From a virus: a stretch of DNA of 45,250 nt. Location of the stretch: positions 1 to 45,250 of the IMG/VR virus record IMGVR_UViG_3300031857_000378. The stretch is one strand, 5' to 3'. Of this stretch, positions 11,106 through 18,386 are shown piece by piece (position 1 is the stretch's first letter; each line of letters opens with the position of its first letter). The notes beneath the pieces were generated by a model. The model saw only the letters and a program-made list of their open reading frames with translations, was not told where the DNA came from and searched no databases. The position numbers were made by a program, and so were the translations under genes.

Positions 11106-11258
11106 CAGTCTATACCACTGAATAAAAAGATTAAAGTAAGGTATTAGATAGGTTATCTACTAAGATAACATTTGTTTGGTTTGTGATTTGGTTTTTCATA
11201 GACGGTTTGTTTTGTTTGGTTAAAAAAAGGCTGAGGTATATCCCCAGCCTTTATTGTT
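11106..11258. other. Convergent intergenic region with G/T-rich tract
   Basis: This 153-nt gap separates the end of the plus-strand block from the end of the minus-strand block. It has a perfect 6-bp hairpin GTTATC-TACTAA-GATAAC at 11152-11169, then a G/T-rich tract (11171-11222) made of repeated TTTGTTTGG-like units, then the stronger terminator hairpin at 11226-11252. No convincing gene is seen. Confidence 0.6.
11226..11252. terminator. Bidirectional intrinsic terminator between convergent blocks
   Basis: AAAGGCTGAGG and CCCCAGCCTTT form an 11-position stem with one A/C mismatch around a TATAT loop. It is flanked by an A run on the left (11222-11228) and a T-rich run on the right (11250-11260), so it can work for RNA from either strand. 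It sits just past the stop of the minus-strand 67-aa gene and 121 nt past the stop of the plus-strand virion gene, where a shared terminator is expected. Confidence 0.8.
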
Positions 11259-11462
11259 TTATGCTGTTACGGTTTTACTTGTAATAGCAGTAGTTAATAA
11301 TGTTTTGTATTTAACAGCATCACTACGCTTTTTAAAGCATGCTGAATACATCTTACCATTAACTTGTTTACGAATTCTATAAGTACCATTAGGTAATTTT
11401 TGAATTCCATTAGTTGTTTTGTACATTGTAGTTGTGTTGTTGTTTGATTTGTTGTTTTTCAT
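11259..11462 (-). CDS. Small DNA-binding-like protein, 67 aa (AP2 / integrase arm-binding type)
   Basis: After an Asn/Thr-rich N-terminus the core reads as a three-stranded sheet plus helix: GIQKLPNGTYRIRKQVNG, then KMYSACFKKRSDAVKYK. This resembles AP2-like or integrase N-terminal arm-binding domains, which contact DNA with a small beta sheet. No catalytic integrase domain is present, so it is a stand-alone binding module rather than a recombinase. It is the last gene of the minus-strand block, immediately before the terminator. Family assignment is by pattern only. Confidence 0.6.
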   Translation of the reverse strand: MKNNKSNNNTTTMYKTTNGIQKLPNGTYRIRKQVNGKMYSACFKKRSDAVKYKTLLTTAITSKTVTA

Positions 11463-11498
11463 TTGATTTGGTTTTATTTGTTATTTATTATTTATTTA

Positions 11499-12251
11499 TT
11501 AATCTACACCATGAGCTTCTAACTCTTCTTCATATTTCATATTCCATGATAGAATACCTAAGTTATGTGGTGAAAATATTCCTTTTTTAGCTCTATCCTC
11601 ATCAAATGGAGGTTGAGGAACTAGTTTTTTAGTTTCTAATATTAATTCTAATCGAGGAATCATAGATTTAATTAAATATTTATCATCAGTTATATATTCA
11701 TATTCTGTTAGATATTTAATTATATCCTTTTCCCCATCATATAAAATAGAAGCTCTAGTTAATAATGTATATAAACTAATCATTATTGTAGAACTAGTCC
11801 ATTCTTTAGGTACTTTAATTAAAAATCTATCATCATTTGCTGCTTCAATACTAGTCTTAAGACTAAATTCAAGTTTATCTTCAATAATGTTTAAGAATTT
11901 TTGAATATTATGATAATTATTTTTTAATTGCTCAACAGCTTTTTCATAACCATCTTTAGTTATATTATAACCATTGTATTTATCTTTAAGCCATTGTATA
12001 CCAATATAAGCATATTCATCATTAAATATACCAATTGGTTTTTTACATATTAAACCATAAGCTTGTGATTCACAACCTGTATTCTCTGTAAATAATGGTT
12101 CATTTAAAAAGTCCTTACAAGGGGACATTGCAAACATTGTATCATATACCTCTTCACTTTTAGGTAATAAAAATGCAAAAGCCATACCTTGAGATCTACC
12201 TTCAGATAGTTTACTTCTATTACAAACTTCATTTATTGTAACTTTGTTCAT
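11499..12251 (-). CDS. Hypothetical protein, 250 aa
   Basis: I do not recognise the family. The protein is mixed alpha/beta, soluble, without signal peptide or membrane span. It has five cysteines in the first ~70 residues (including SPCKDF, TGCESQAYGLICKK) without clear zinc-ligand spacing. It lies 19 nt downstream of the phosphatase gene on the same strand, so it probably belongs to the NAD/phosphatase operon. The start has an A-rich leader and no Shine-Dalgarno motif. Confidence 0.75.
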   Translation of the reverse strand: MNKVTINEVCNRSKLSEGRSQGMAFAFLLPKSEEVYDTMFAMSPCKDFLNEPLFTENTGCESQAYGLICKKPIGIFNDEYAYIGIQWLKDKYNGYNITKDGYEKAVEQLKNNYHNIQKFLNIIEDKLEFSLKTSIEAANDDRFLIKVPKEWTSSTIMISLYTLLTRASILYDGEKDIIKYLTEYEYITDDKYLIKSMIPRLELILETKKLVPQPPFDEDRAKKGIFSPHNLGILSWNMKYEEELEAHGVD

Positions 12252-12270
12252 ATTCTAAAATTGTTTATTT

Positions 12271-13062
12271 TTAATTTCTACCTTTTTCATTAATATATAG
12301 TTCTTGTAAATCATCTGATTGATAATATTCCTTAGTATCAACATTCATAATAGTTAATTTACCTTTAAACCCACAACCAGTATCTAAATTCCAAATATTC
12401 GCAGCATTCATAGGTTTATCAGTTTTCCAATTCATAGTTGTAGTATGACCTATAAAAACTTCTTTAAACTTATCATACATTTTAAAAGCTGGTCTAACAG
12501 CTAAATCACCTTGTTCAATAGTACCATAGGATAATGCAGCAAGCCACAAATCTCTATCCCATATTAATATATCTTCTCCATTATAAATTTCATCATTAAT
12601 TGGAAAATGTCTATTGAAACCTCCATGTACAAATAATCTATTACTAGAATCAATATAATAAGGTTTTTGTTTACTTAAGAAAAAATCAATATGATTTAAA
12701 GGTATATCAGTAACTAATAAAGAAGTAATATAACCTTGTTTATCAGCACCCCATAATTGTTTATCTAAATTTATACAATATGAATTTAATGTGCCATAAC
12801 CACCTTGATTCCAAGATATAGGATGTTGATCAAATTTTAACCAAGTTCTAAACCAATCATCATGATTTCCACGTATAGCAATTAGATTTTTAATAGTTAA
12901 TAATTCTTCAACACATTCATATACTTCAGACCAACCATCACATATATCTCCTAATTGAATAAGAGTATCTTCTTCTTTATTAAAATTACTTCTTTCTAGA
13001 CATTGTAGGAGGGCTTTATACCCTCCATGAATGTCACCCATTACGAATGTTTTACTTTCCAT
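12271..13062 (-). CDS. PPP-family metallophosphatase (lambda phosphatase / ApaH-like)
   Basis: The metal-binding signature of the PPP family is complete in the N-terminal half: GDIHGG (residues 8-13), GDICDG (~38-43) and GNHDDW (~65-70), with later histidines in VHGGF (~145) and GHTTT (~210). These residues hold two metal ions and hydrolyse phosphate esters or dinucleoside polyphosphates in the cytoplasm. At 263 aa it has the length of phage lambda-type phosphatases. It overlaps the NAMPT stop by 11 nt, so the two are co-expressed; whether its substrate is a protein, a nucleotide or a pyrophosphate intermediate of the NAD pathway cannot be told. Confidence 0.9.
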   Translation of the reverse strand: MESKTFVMGDIHGGYKALLQCLERSNFNKEEDTLIQLGDICDGWSEVYECVEELLTIKNLIAIRGNHDDWFRTWLKFDQHPISWNQGGYGTLNSYCINLDKQLWGADKQGYITSLLVTDIPLNHIDFFLSKQKPYYIDSSNRLFVHGGFNRHFPINDEIYNGEDILIWDRDLWLAALSYGTIEQGDLAVRPAFKMYDKFKEVFIGHTTTMNWKTDKPMNAANIWNLDTGCGFKGKLTIMNVDTKEYYQSDDLQELYINEKGRN

Positions 13063-14614
13063 TTAATCTATTTCTAATTTCATCTAAAGTAGTTTCTTTT
13101 ACAAGTTTACCATCTTTAAATACTGTTGTTAATAATCCTGTTTGTTCTTGTTCCCAAGTACATTGGTCTTCAACTCCAATACTATCAACAAAAGGATTTG
13201 GATGATTAACCCCCATACCTTCAATAACTCTTAATAACCCTTTCTTAGATTTCTTAGTACCATCATCAGTAATAGGGTCTTTGAATATTTCACGAGCTTC
13301 TACATAAGAATCTGTTTCAAAACTACCACCTTTTACTGGAGGATGAGTAATTTCACCATAAGTAGCCTTCATAGCAAATCCAAATGTATCACGAGTATTG
13401 TATTGGTAAGTAAATGAACCTATACCTAATACAATATTAGTACTAGCAAATCCTTTAGCTTTAAGTCTTTCACAAATCTCAATAGCTCTTTCTAAGGTAA
13501 TACTATCACCATAAATAGCTCCAATATGAGGGTCTAATACTTTATAACCTTGTTCATTAATAGTCCCTCCAAAAGTATCCCAAAGTAATTCAATTACTCC
13601 TTTATATTCTGGTTTACCTTGAGCATCATATTCTTTAAAAGACATTGTTTTATTATTTAAACCAACACCACAAATAATATCTACAGGATCTCCTGAATCA
13701 GGTCTAATAACTAATTTACCATCTCTAGCTAAGATTTCAGATTTAAGTTGAGGTAAATATTCAGTACATACTTTCCATAAATCCCATGTATCAGATACTA
13801 CAGATAATATACCTGTTGGATATAAGTTTAATAATCTTTTAAAAGTATCTATTTCAGATTCTTTAGTGCCCATACACATAACACTATGTTCAGTTGCTGG
13901 TACACTATCTCCTATTAATCCTTGGGCCTTGTATGAAGATTCCAATTGATAAATAGCAGGTATAGTATCAGTACCTGTAAAACTTGTAAGGTGTCCCATA
14001 CCAGATAGAGTAGCAGACTCAACTGAAGACATACCACGCATACTAAAATCATGACCTTGCCATTGTACACCCTCTTTACTTCCTGTAGTTTCAAGTGCAT
14101 ATTTATCAAGTATTTTTTTATATTCATAAGCAATTGTTGCTGATGTAACTGGTTGCCAGAGCATACAGCTAATCAAGGTTTCTAAATAATTTACCAACCA
14201 TCCAAAATCAGGATGAGTATTAGTAATAGTCATCATTGGTACTCCAATAGGACATAATGTACCTTCTTCTAAAGCTTTAATTTCAATAGGTAAATAACCT
14301 AATTTCCATAATTCCTTTATATGTTTGGTATCTACATTACAATGTCTTTCATATTCTTCAATCATTTTCCAAAAAGGAACTGTTGAAGATAATGAATGTG
14401 CTCCTGTACCAACTCTTTTACCAAAGAATTCTTCATTGAATTGTTTAATAAGATACTCTAATATAAAATGTTGTATACCAAATACAACTACTTTATCCAC
14501 ACCTTTCATACGTGATTTACGTGGTGTAAAGTTAGAGTATAGTTTAGTCATACCTTCTGGATACATATTGGTATGATGAATTTTGTAGCTATCTACAAGT
14601 AATAATGGGTTCAT
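13052..14614 (-). CDS. nadV: Nicotinamide phosphoribosyltransferase (NAMPT)
   Basis: Full-length NAMPT (520 aa). It joins nicotinamide to an activated ribose (PRPP, giving NMN; or, in NARP1-type enzymes, ADP-ribose pyrophosphate, giving NAD+ directly). Visible landmarks: LVDSYKIHH at 6-14, FGIQHFI at 45-51, QGHDFSMRG at 186-194, ATEHS at 240-244 with the catalytic-type histidine, RPDSGDP at 304-310 binding the diphosphate, and GIGSFTYQYNTRD at 397-409. It follows the PRPP-synthetase-like gene by 2 nt and overlaps the phosphatase, so substrate maker and user are coupled. No NMN adenylyltransferase is seen in the window, which leaves either a host enzyme or direct NAD+ formation. Confidence 0.95.
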   Translation of the reverse strand: MNPLLLVDSYKIHHTNMYPEGMTKLYSNFTPRKSRMKGVDKVVVFGIQHFILEYLIKQFNEEFFGKRVGTGAHSLSSTVPFWKMIEEYERHCNVDTKHIKELWKLGYLPIEIKALEEGTLCPIGVPMMTITNTHPDFGWLVNYLETLISCMLWQPVTSATIAYEYKKILDKYALETTGSKEGVQWQGHDFSMRGMSSVESATLSGMGHLTSFTGTDTIPAIYQLESSYKAQGLIGDSVPATEHSVMCMGTKESEIDTFKRLLNLYPTGILSVVSDTWDLWKVCTEYLPQLKSEILARDGKLVIRPDSGDPVDIICGVGLNNKTMSFKEYDAQGKPEYKGVIELLWDTFGGTINEQGYKVLDPHIGAIYGDSITLERAIEICERLKAKGFASTNIVLGIGSFTYQYNTRDTFGFAMKATYGEITHPPVKGGSFETDSYVEAREIFKDPITDDGTKKSKKGLLRVIEGMGVNHPNPFVDSIGVEDQCTWEQEQTGLLTTVFKDGKLVKETTLDEIRNRLNGK

Positions 14615-14616
14615 GT

Positions 14617-15531
14617 TTAATATACGTTAAGTTGTTTTACAAAGTCCTGTGTATCAGGATTTAATTGTTTATAAGAATTTGTAGTATAAATAGCATCAAA
14701 ATATTGTTGTAATTCACCAAATCCTTTAGAAAATATACCATGCGTTACTATTAGATATATTTTAGATGTAGTGTTTTCTGTTAATACTCCTTGTGATTTT
14801 AATGCTTTTACTATATTAATAAATGTAGCACCACCATCACAAATATCATCAATAATAATTAAATCTTTACCGTATTGATCTCCACCTAAACCTGGTACTT
14901 TTATTTTAGTTAATTTACCATTTTCATCTCTATCCTTACTACAAGTAATAACATCTCCTTTATAACCTATTTGTTCAGCTAGTTTATAAATCTTTTTACT
15001 TGCACCAGCATCTGGTGATACTAGAATAACATCAGATGATGTATAATTAAATAATTTTCCATTAGAAGATGATATTTGAGATAAAGCAAATTCAACTAAT
15101 TCTAAATTAGATATTTTTTCTAATTTATTAATACAATTTTCAGCTACATCAGAATGTGGGTCTATACAAGTTACCGATTCAAAGTTTTGAGCATTTAATA
15201 AAGGTGCAATAATATCTTTAACATATCTATTACCACCTTCTTGAAATAATCTATCACTTCTTAATCCCATGATATATGGTACATAAAGATGAATTTCTTT
15301 TACTTTAAGATTTCTAAGTGCTTTAGTAGCACATATAATCATTAATAAATCTTCAGCATTATTAAGTCTTGATTTAATTTGAACTGATTGAGTATTTATA
15401 TGTTTTCCCCAATCATTACCATTAGTTATTACCCAAGAAGTAATTACAATATCCCTTTGTCCATCAGGATAGTTAATAATTTGATATTTTATATCAGACT
15501 TATCAATGTCTGTTAAATCTAATATTTTCAT
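14617..15531 (-). CDS. prs: Ribose-phosphate pyrophosphokinase-like enzyme (PRPP synthetase or ADP-ribose pyrophosphokinase)
   Basis: 304 aa with the two-domain phosphoribosyltransferase layout. The PRPP loop IIIDDICDGGATF is at 226-238, SPDAGASKK at 172-180, and CIDPHSD at 122-128 stands where bacterial enzymes have DLHA. The usual YARQDR loop is replaced by MGLRSDR (88-94), so the active-site edge differs from housekeeping Prs. Known phage pairs of this gene with NAMPT work either by making PRPP or, in the NARP1 pathway, by pyrophosphorylating ADP-ribose. The gene sits 2 nt upstream of nadV. Enzyme class is firm; the true substrate is open. Confidence 0.9.
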   Translation of the reverse strand: MKILDLTDIDKSDIKYQIINYPDGQRDIVITSWVITNGNDWGKHINTQSVQIKSRLNNAEDLLMIICATKALRNLKVKEIHLYVPYIMGLRSDRLFQEGGNRYVKDIIAPLLNAQNFESVTCIDPHSDVAENCINKLEKISNLELVEFALSQISSSNGKLFNYTSSDVILVSPDAGASKKIYKLAEQIGYKGDVITCSKDRDENGKLTKIKVPGLGGDQYGKDLIIIDDICDGGATFINIVKALKSQGVLTENTTSKIYLIVTHGIFSKGFGELQQYFDAIYTTNSYKQLNPDTQDFVKQLNVY

Positions 15532-15542
15532 GTTTATAATTT

Positions 15543-15749
15543 TTAATTACGTTTTTCTACTTTAATCCAATGACCTTCACTTGGATATATAAAGTTTAAT
15601 AATGATGTCCAATACTGTTTATCTAAATCTGATTTAGTTATTTGTTTAGCTTTTTTACCACATATTGGACAAGTAGCATCACTAGAAAACCTATATACAT
15701 ATGTATATTGATTACAACATACATTTAATCTACCTGTACCATGTGCCAT
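15543..15749 (-). CDS. Small zinc-binding-type protein, 68 aa
   Basis: Contains NVCCNQ near the N-terminus and TCPICGKK in the middle, a CxxC pair that with the upstream Cys-Cys could bind one zinc as a zinc ribbon. The rest is short and basic/aromatic. It lies 11 nt upstream of the prs-like gene and 1 nt after the preceding stop, so it is part of the same operon. No family recognised; a nucleic-acid or protein-binding adaptor is possible. Confidence 0.7.
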   Translation of the reverse strand: MAHGTGRLNVCCNQYTYVYRFSSDATCPICGKKAKQITKSDLDKQYWTSLLNFIYPSEGHWIKVEKRN

Positions 15750-15750
15750 A

Positions 15751-16014
15751 TTATTTAATATTTTCTAAAGGGTAAGCATTTAATATAGATTCTTTATTAA
15801 TTTTAGCTATTAAAATTGTATTATCAAATTGATCATACTGAGTTTCTTCACTACAAGTAACTTCAATACTAGCTTTTTGTAAAGCAGCTTGTACATGAAT
15901 TTTAGTAACATATTTAGCAAATTTTATCATATAATCATCATAATAAAGTTTATCATGATTACCTTCTGTGTTATTAAATTCTTTTAAAAGTTCTTTAATT
16001 TCCTGTGGATCCAT
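15751..16014 (-). CDS. Hypothetical protein, 87 aa
   Basis: Unrecognised small soluble protein. I prefer the ATG at 16014 (MDPQEIKELL...) over the ATG at 16041, because the latter overlaps the dUTPase gene by 47 nt and would begin within the region coding for the dUTPase C-terminal motif; a GGGAG sequence lies just upstream of 16014. The protein has an acidic helical start and a C-terminal beta-rich half (NTILIAKINKESIL). It is coupled to dut by a 20-nt overlap. Confidence 0.65.
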   Translation of the reverse strand: MDPQEIKELLKEFNNTEGNHDKLYYDDYMIKFAKYVTKIHVQAALQKASIEVTCSEETQYDQFDNTILIAKINKESILNAYPLENIK

Positions 16015-16423
16015 AGCTCCCAGTCCCCCTAACTGTTTCATCTAATTCAGATACTTCTTCAAATGTAACTTTAGGATAAGGTATAACAATTAATTGTGCT
16101 ACTCTATCACCAATTTCATATTCTTTAGTACCTTTAATTTGTTTAAATCTAGCTGATATACTTCCTCTATATGAACTATCTATAACACCTACAGAATTAC
16201 TCATAATAGCTCCTGTATTACTACAAGAACTTCTAGGAAACATTAATCCTACATAACCTTCAGGTATCTCTAAAGCTAATCCAAAATCATATGATATATA
16301 ACCATATTCTCCTTTATCAACTACTTCTTTACTAATAGCTGTTAAATCCATACCTGCATCACCAGGTTTTGAATAACTAGGTATGATAGCATTAGGATTT
16401 GTTTTTTTAATTTTTATATTCAT
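15995..16423 (-). CDS. dut: dUTP diphosphatase (dUTPase)
   Basis: Trimeric-type dUTPase that hydrolyses dUTP to dUMP and pyrophosphate, keeping uracil out of DNA and feeding dTMP synthesis. All five motifs are present in order: DAGMDLTAI, PRSSCSNTG, GVIDSSYRG, GDRVAQLIV and the C-terminal RGTGSYGSTG arm. I place the start at 16423 (MNIKIKKTN...), four nt after the stop of the 66-aa gene, rather than at 16447, which would overlap that gene and add residues outside the dUTPase fold. Length (~142 aa) fits the family. Confidence 0.95.
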   Translation of the reverse strand: MNIKIKKTNPNAIIPSYSKPGDAGMDLTAISKEVVDKGEYGYISYDFGLALEIPEGYVGLMFPRSSCSNTGAIMSNSVGVIDSSYRGSISARFKQIKGTKEYEIGDRVAQLIVIPYPKVTFEEVSELDETVRGTGSYGSTGN

Positions 16424-16427
16424 AATT

Positions 16428-16628
16428 TTAAAATTCAGGCAACTCACCAGGTTCTTTAATTCTTACTTCATTAATATGTTCAAAATAACCATCTTCATAA
16501 TCTCCCTCATCATATATTAATGTCCAATATCCATTATCTTTAAAAAATGTATCATGAACCCATTTAGCTACTTCATGTTTTGTCTTATTTCTTTTTTTAA
16601 CCCAATAATATCCTTCTTGTCTATCCAT
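16428..16628 (-). CDS. Small hypothetical protein, 66 aa, rich in aromatic and acidic residues
   Basis: The sequence has a GYYWVKKR start, a central GYWTLIYDEGDYEDGYF segment and an acidic C-terminus. The Trp/Tyr-rich beta pattern resembles small phage proteins of unknown function such as those near DUF551. It opens the dut operon after a ~200-nt noncoding structured stretch, so a promoter or RNA-processing site may precede it. Confidence 0.65.
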   Translation of the reverse strand: MDRQEGYYWVKKRNKTKHEVAKWVHDTFFKDNGYWTLIYDEGDYEDGYFEHINEVRIKEPGELPEF

Positions 16629-16676
16629 TTTTTTAAGTTTTAAAAAGTATATATTTAAACCCTTTTATTCTATACT

Positions 16677-16733
16677 AATCCTGCTGAACTTATCCGAGTT
16701 TCTACAAATTAATGTATTCAAGGGTACAGGATT
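16677..16733 (-). ncRNA. tRNA-like structured RNA element, function unknown
   Basis: A 57-nt unit closed by a perfect 7-bp stem (AATCCTG with CAGGATT). In the minus-strand RNA it holds two internal hairpins, TACA-TTAATT-TGTA and AACT-CGGATA-AGTT, giving a three-armed shape like a tRNA without one arm. It lacks a TTCRA T-loop and a CCA end, so it is not a normal tRNA. It lies in the untranslated stretch between the 36-aa and 66-aa genes. Confidence 0.4.
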
Positions 16734-16823
16734 AAAGAGTTACTACAGATATAGTTGTAAAAATTTAAATTATTAACTATTATTTTTAATTGTTAGTATT
16801 TAATCTATTCTATAGTAACTCTT
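16734..16823 (-). repeat. Long hairpin (11-bp inverted repeat) in intergenic stretch
   Basis: AAGAGTTACTA at about 16735 pairs perfectly with TAGTAACTCTT ending near 16823. The ~67-nt AT-rich interior contains a further ATAGTT/AACTAT pairing. It directly abuts the tRNA-like element, so both may fold together in the untranslated RNA between two small genes. It has no U-run typical of an intrinsic terminator. Confidence 0.5.
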
Positions 16824-16828
16824 ATTTT

Positions 16829-16939
16829 TTATTTATTATTTAATTTATCTTTAATATATTCAATAGCAGCTTCAATTTTTTCATCTTCTGCTAAATCATC
16901 ATATGTTAATAAATTAAGTAAATATTCTAAATCTTGCAT
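16829..16939 (-). CDS. Small acidic protein, 36 aa
   Basis: Begins MQDLEYLLNLLTYDDLAEDE and ends in KLNNK. The ATG at 16939 directly follows the TAA of the 53-aa gene, which supports coupled translation. The sequence is acidic and helical with leucine spacing that could dimerise. No family recognised; it is the last gene before a ~200-nt structured gap. Confidence 0.6.
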   Translation of the reverse strand: MQDLEYLLNLLTYDDLAEDEKIEAAIEYIKDKLNNK

Positions 16940-17101
16940 TTAATTAATTTCTAATTGTAATTCATCTGTACACATATAGTGACAATTTGACACATCATGA
17001 TTTTTAGAATCTATAAAATCCTCAATATCTTCTAAATTATCAGGATATTGATAAACATAGGTTTTACCTACATTAAAATCTAAGATTGTAATATATGGCA
17101 T
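16940..17101 (-). CDS. Small conserved-type phage protein, 53 aa
   Basis: Begins MPYITILDFNVGKTYVYQYP and ends in an MCTDELQLEIN segment. This layout (beta hairpin start, acidic helix, then a TDELxLEI ending) resembles a small protein of unknown function met in many phage replication clusters. The ATG lies one nt after the stop of the metallophosphoesterase gene and the stop abuts the next ATG, so it is inside the operon. Confidence 0.7.
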   Translation of the reverse strand: MPYITILDFNVGKTYVYQYPDNLEDIEDFIDSKNHDVSNCHYMCTDELQLEIN

Positions 17102-17102
17102 A

Positions 17103-17924
17103 TTATAATTGCATTAGTTTAACAATTGGTGTTTGACCAGAATCTAAAATTAATCCACAACTAATAATTGGTTTATCACTAAATGGTTTACCATAGTCAA
17201 ATGCATAAGCATCTCTATCAGCTCCCCAACCTACTTGTAAACCAAATATAGCATCTCGTTCACTTACAGACCATTGCACAAATGTTTTAGCATGAAAATG
17301 TCCTTGACAAGTTGAAATTCTAGATTTCTTAGCTACTGTAAAAGCATCTCCTATATTACCATGTTTGTATAAAACATTATTTTCAATATGTTCTATCTTA
17401 AATTCCCATGTTTTAGGAGCTCCAATTACATCACCAAATCCTTTTATAAATTCTTTAGATAAACCAATTGTACGAGCTTTACGTTGAATTAAAAGGTCAT
17501 GATTACCCATTAAACTAATAGCATCAGGGAATGCTTCAAACCATGGATTTAATTGTTCCCTAGCAGCTTGTAATTCATGTCCTACACTCATACCATCTGG
17601 ATCATGCTCATGATAACTCCATGCATGACCATCTAATATATCACCTGCAAATATTACTTTACCACAGTTGTATTTACACTGTTGCTCTTTAATAAATTCT
17701 AAAACCCCTTTTTTAATAAAAGGGGCATGTAAATCAGGTATGAATATTACATTATTAACATCTAATGATTTAGATTGTTGAATATTAATTGATTTAAAGC
17801 TAGTTTTAGCTACTATTGGTATATTCTTACCTTTAACTATAGATGTACGCTTAGAATCAAGATTTTTAGCTTTTAAAGCTGTTTCAAGTTCTTGTAACTT
17901 CTTCTCTCCTTTACTTCCCTTCAT
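17103..17924 (-). CDS. Calcineurin-like metallophosphoesterase
   Basis: Two-metal phosphoesterase with motifs in order: PDLHAPF, GDILDGHAW, GNHDLL, KHGNIGD and GHFHAKT. The DxH, GDxxDG, GNHD and GHxH elements are all present, so it should be active. This class includes nucleases and nucleotide phosphodiesterases in phage replication regions; the substrate is not evident here. Its N-terminal ~45 residues are basic and poor in structure. It overlaps the DUF5664 gene by 14 nt. It is distinct from the PPP-type phosphatase at 12.3-13.1 kb. Confidence 0.9.
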   Translation of the reverse strand: MKGSKGEKKLQELETALKAKNLDSKRTSIVKGKNIPIVAKTSFKSINIQQSKSLDVNNVIFIPDLHAPFIKKGVLEFIKEQQCKYNCGKVIFAGDILDGHAWSYHEHDPDGMSVGHELQAAREQLNPWFEAFPDAISLMGNHDLLIQRKARTIGLSKEFIKGFGDVIGAPKTWEFKIEHIENNVLYKHGNIGDAFTVAKKSRISTCQGHFHAKTFVQWSVSERDAIFGLQVGWGADRDAYAFDYGKPFSDKPIISCGLILDSGQTPIVKLMQL

Positions 17925-18384
17925 TTATTTCAGTTTTACTTATTTCTCTCAAAAATACTAAACAACATTGTGCATGGTCTAAATGTGGTAACCCAGATTC
18001 TTCATCTAGTGCTAACCCTTTACCACCATTTTCAATGTATAGTTTTTGAGCATTTAAGTGTCTAATTAATGCTGCATAATACCTATTTTCAGCATCTGGA
18101 ACAGATTTCCAACCATTAGGTGTATATTTATTAGCACCGAAAGTTAATACTTTTGTACATCCTTCATAAGCTTCTAATGGATATAAATCATATCTCACTT
18201 TACCTTGATCATATTTTAAACCTGCTTTATTCTTAGCTGTTTCTAATCTTTCCTTAGCTATAGCAATTTCAGTTTCCTTATCATGAGAAGCACAAGGAGA
18301 GGTTTTAACCTCATCCTTGTATTCTTCTAATGTAGCAGGTCTATTTAATTTATCAAAATCAAATTTTACTCCTATTTTTGTCAT
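17911..18384 (-). CDS. DUF5664 family dATP/dGTP diphosphohydrolase-like protein
   Basis: The core matches DUF5664: GLKYDQGKVRYDLYP, FGANKYTPNGW, a YYAALIRHLNA helix and GLPHLDHAQCCLVFL. Conserved Asp/His/Glu residues on these helices resemble MazG-type all-alpha NTP pyrophosphohydrolases. The family is commonly annotated as acting on dATP/dGTP in phage nucleotide clusters. Here it lies between ribonucleotide reductase (2 nt gap) and the phosphoesterase (14-nt overlap), which fits dNTP-pool control. Activity is family-based inference. Confidence 0.8.
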   Translation of the reverse strand: MTKIGVKFDFDKLNRPATLEEYKDEVKTSPCASHDKETEIAIAKERLETAKNKAGLKYDQGKVRYDLYPLEAYEGCTKVLTFGANKYTPNGWKSVPDAENRYYAALIRHLNAQKLYIENGGKGLALDEESGLPHLDHAQCCLVFLREISKTEINEGK

Positions 18385-18386
18385 AA

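Noticed and set aside
11131-11199. 22-aa ORF on the minus strand (MKNQITNQTNV...) in the convergent region
   Set aside because: It lies beyond the terminator of the minus block and within a low-complexity G/T tract; its start looks like a chance partial likeness to the start of the 67-aa gene.
16677-16733. Normal tRNA or hammerhead ribozyme
   Set aside because: No T-loop TTCRA sequence, no CCA and no CUGAUGA/GAAA core, so neither model fits; kept only as a structured element.
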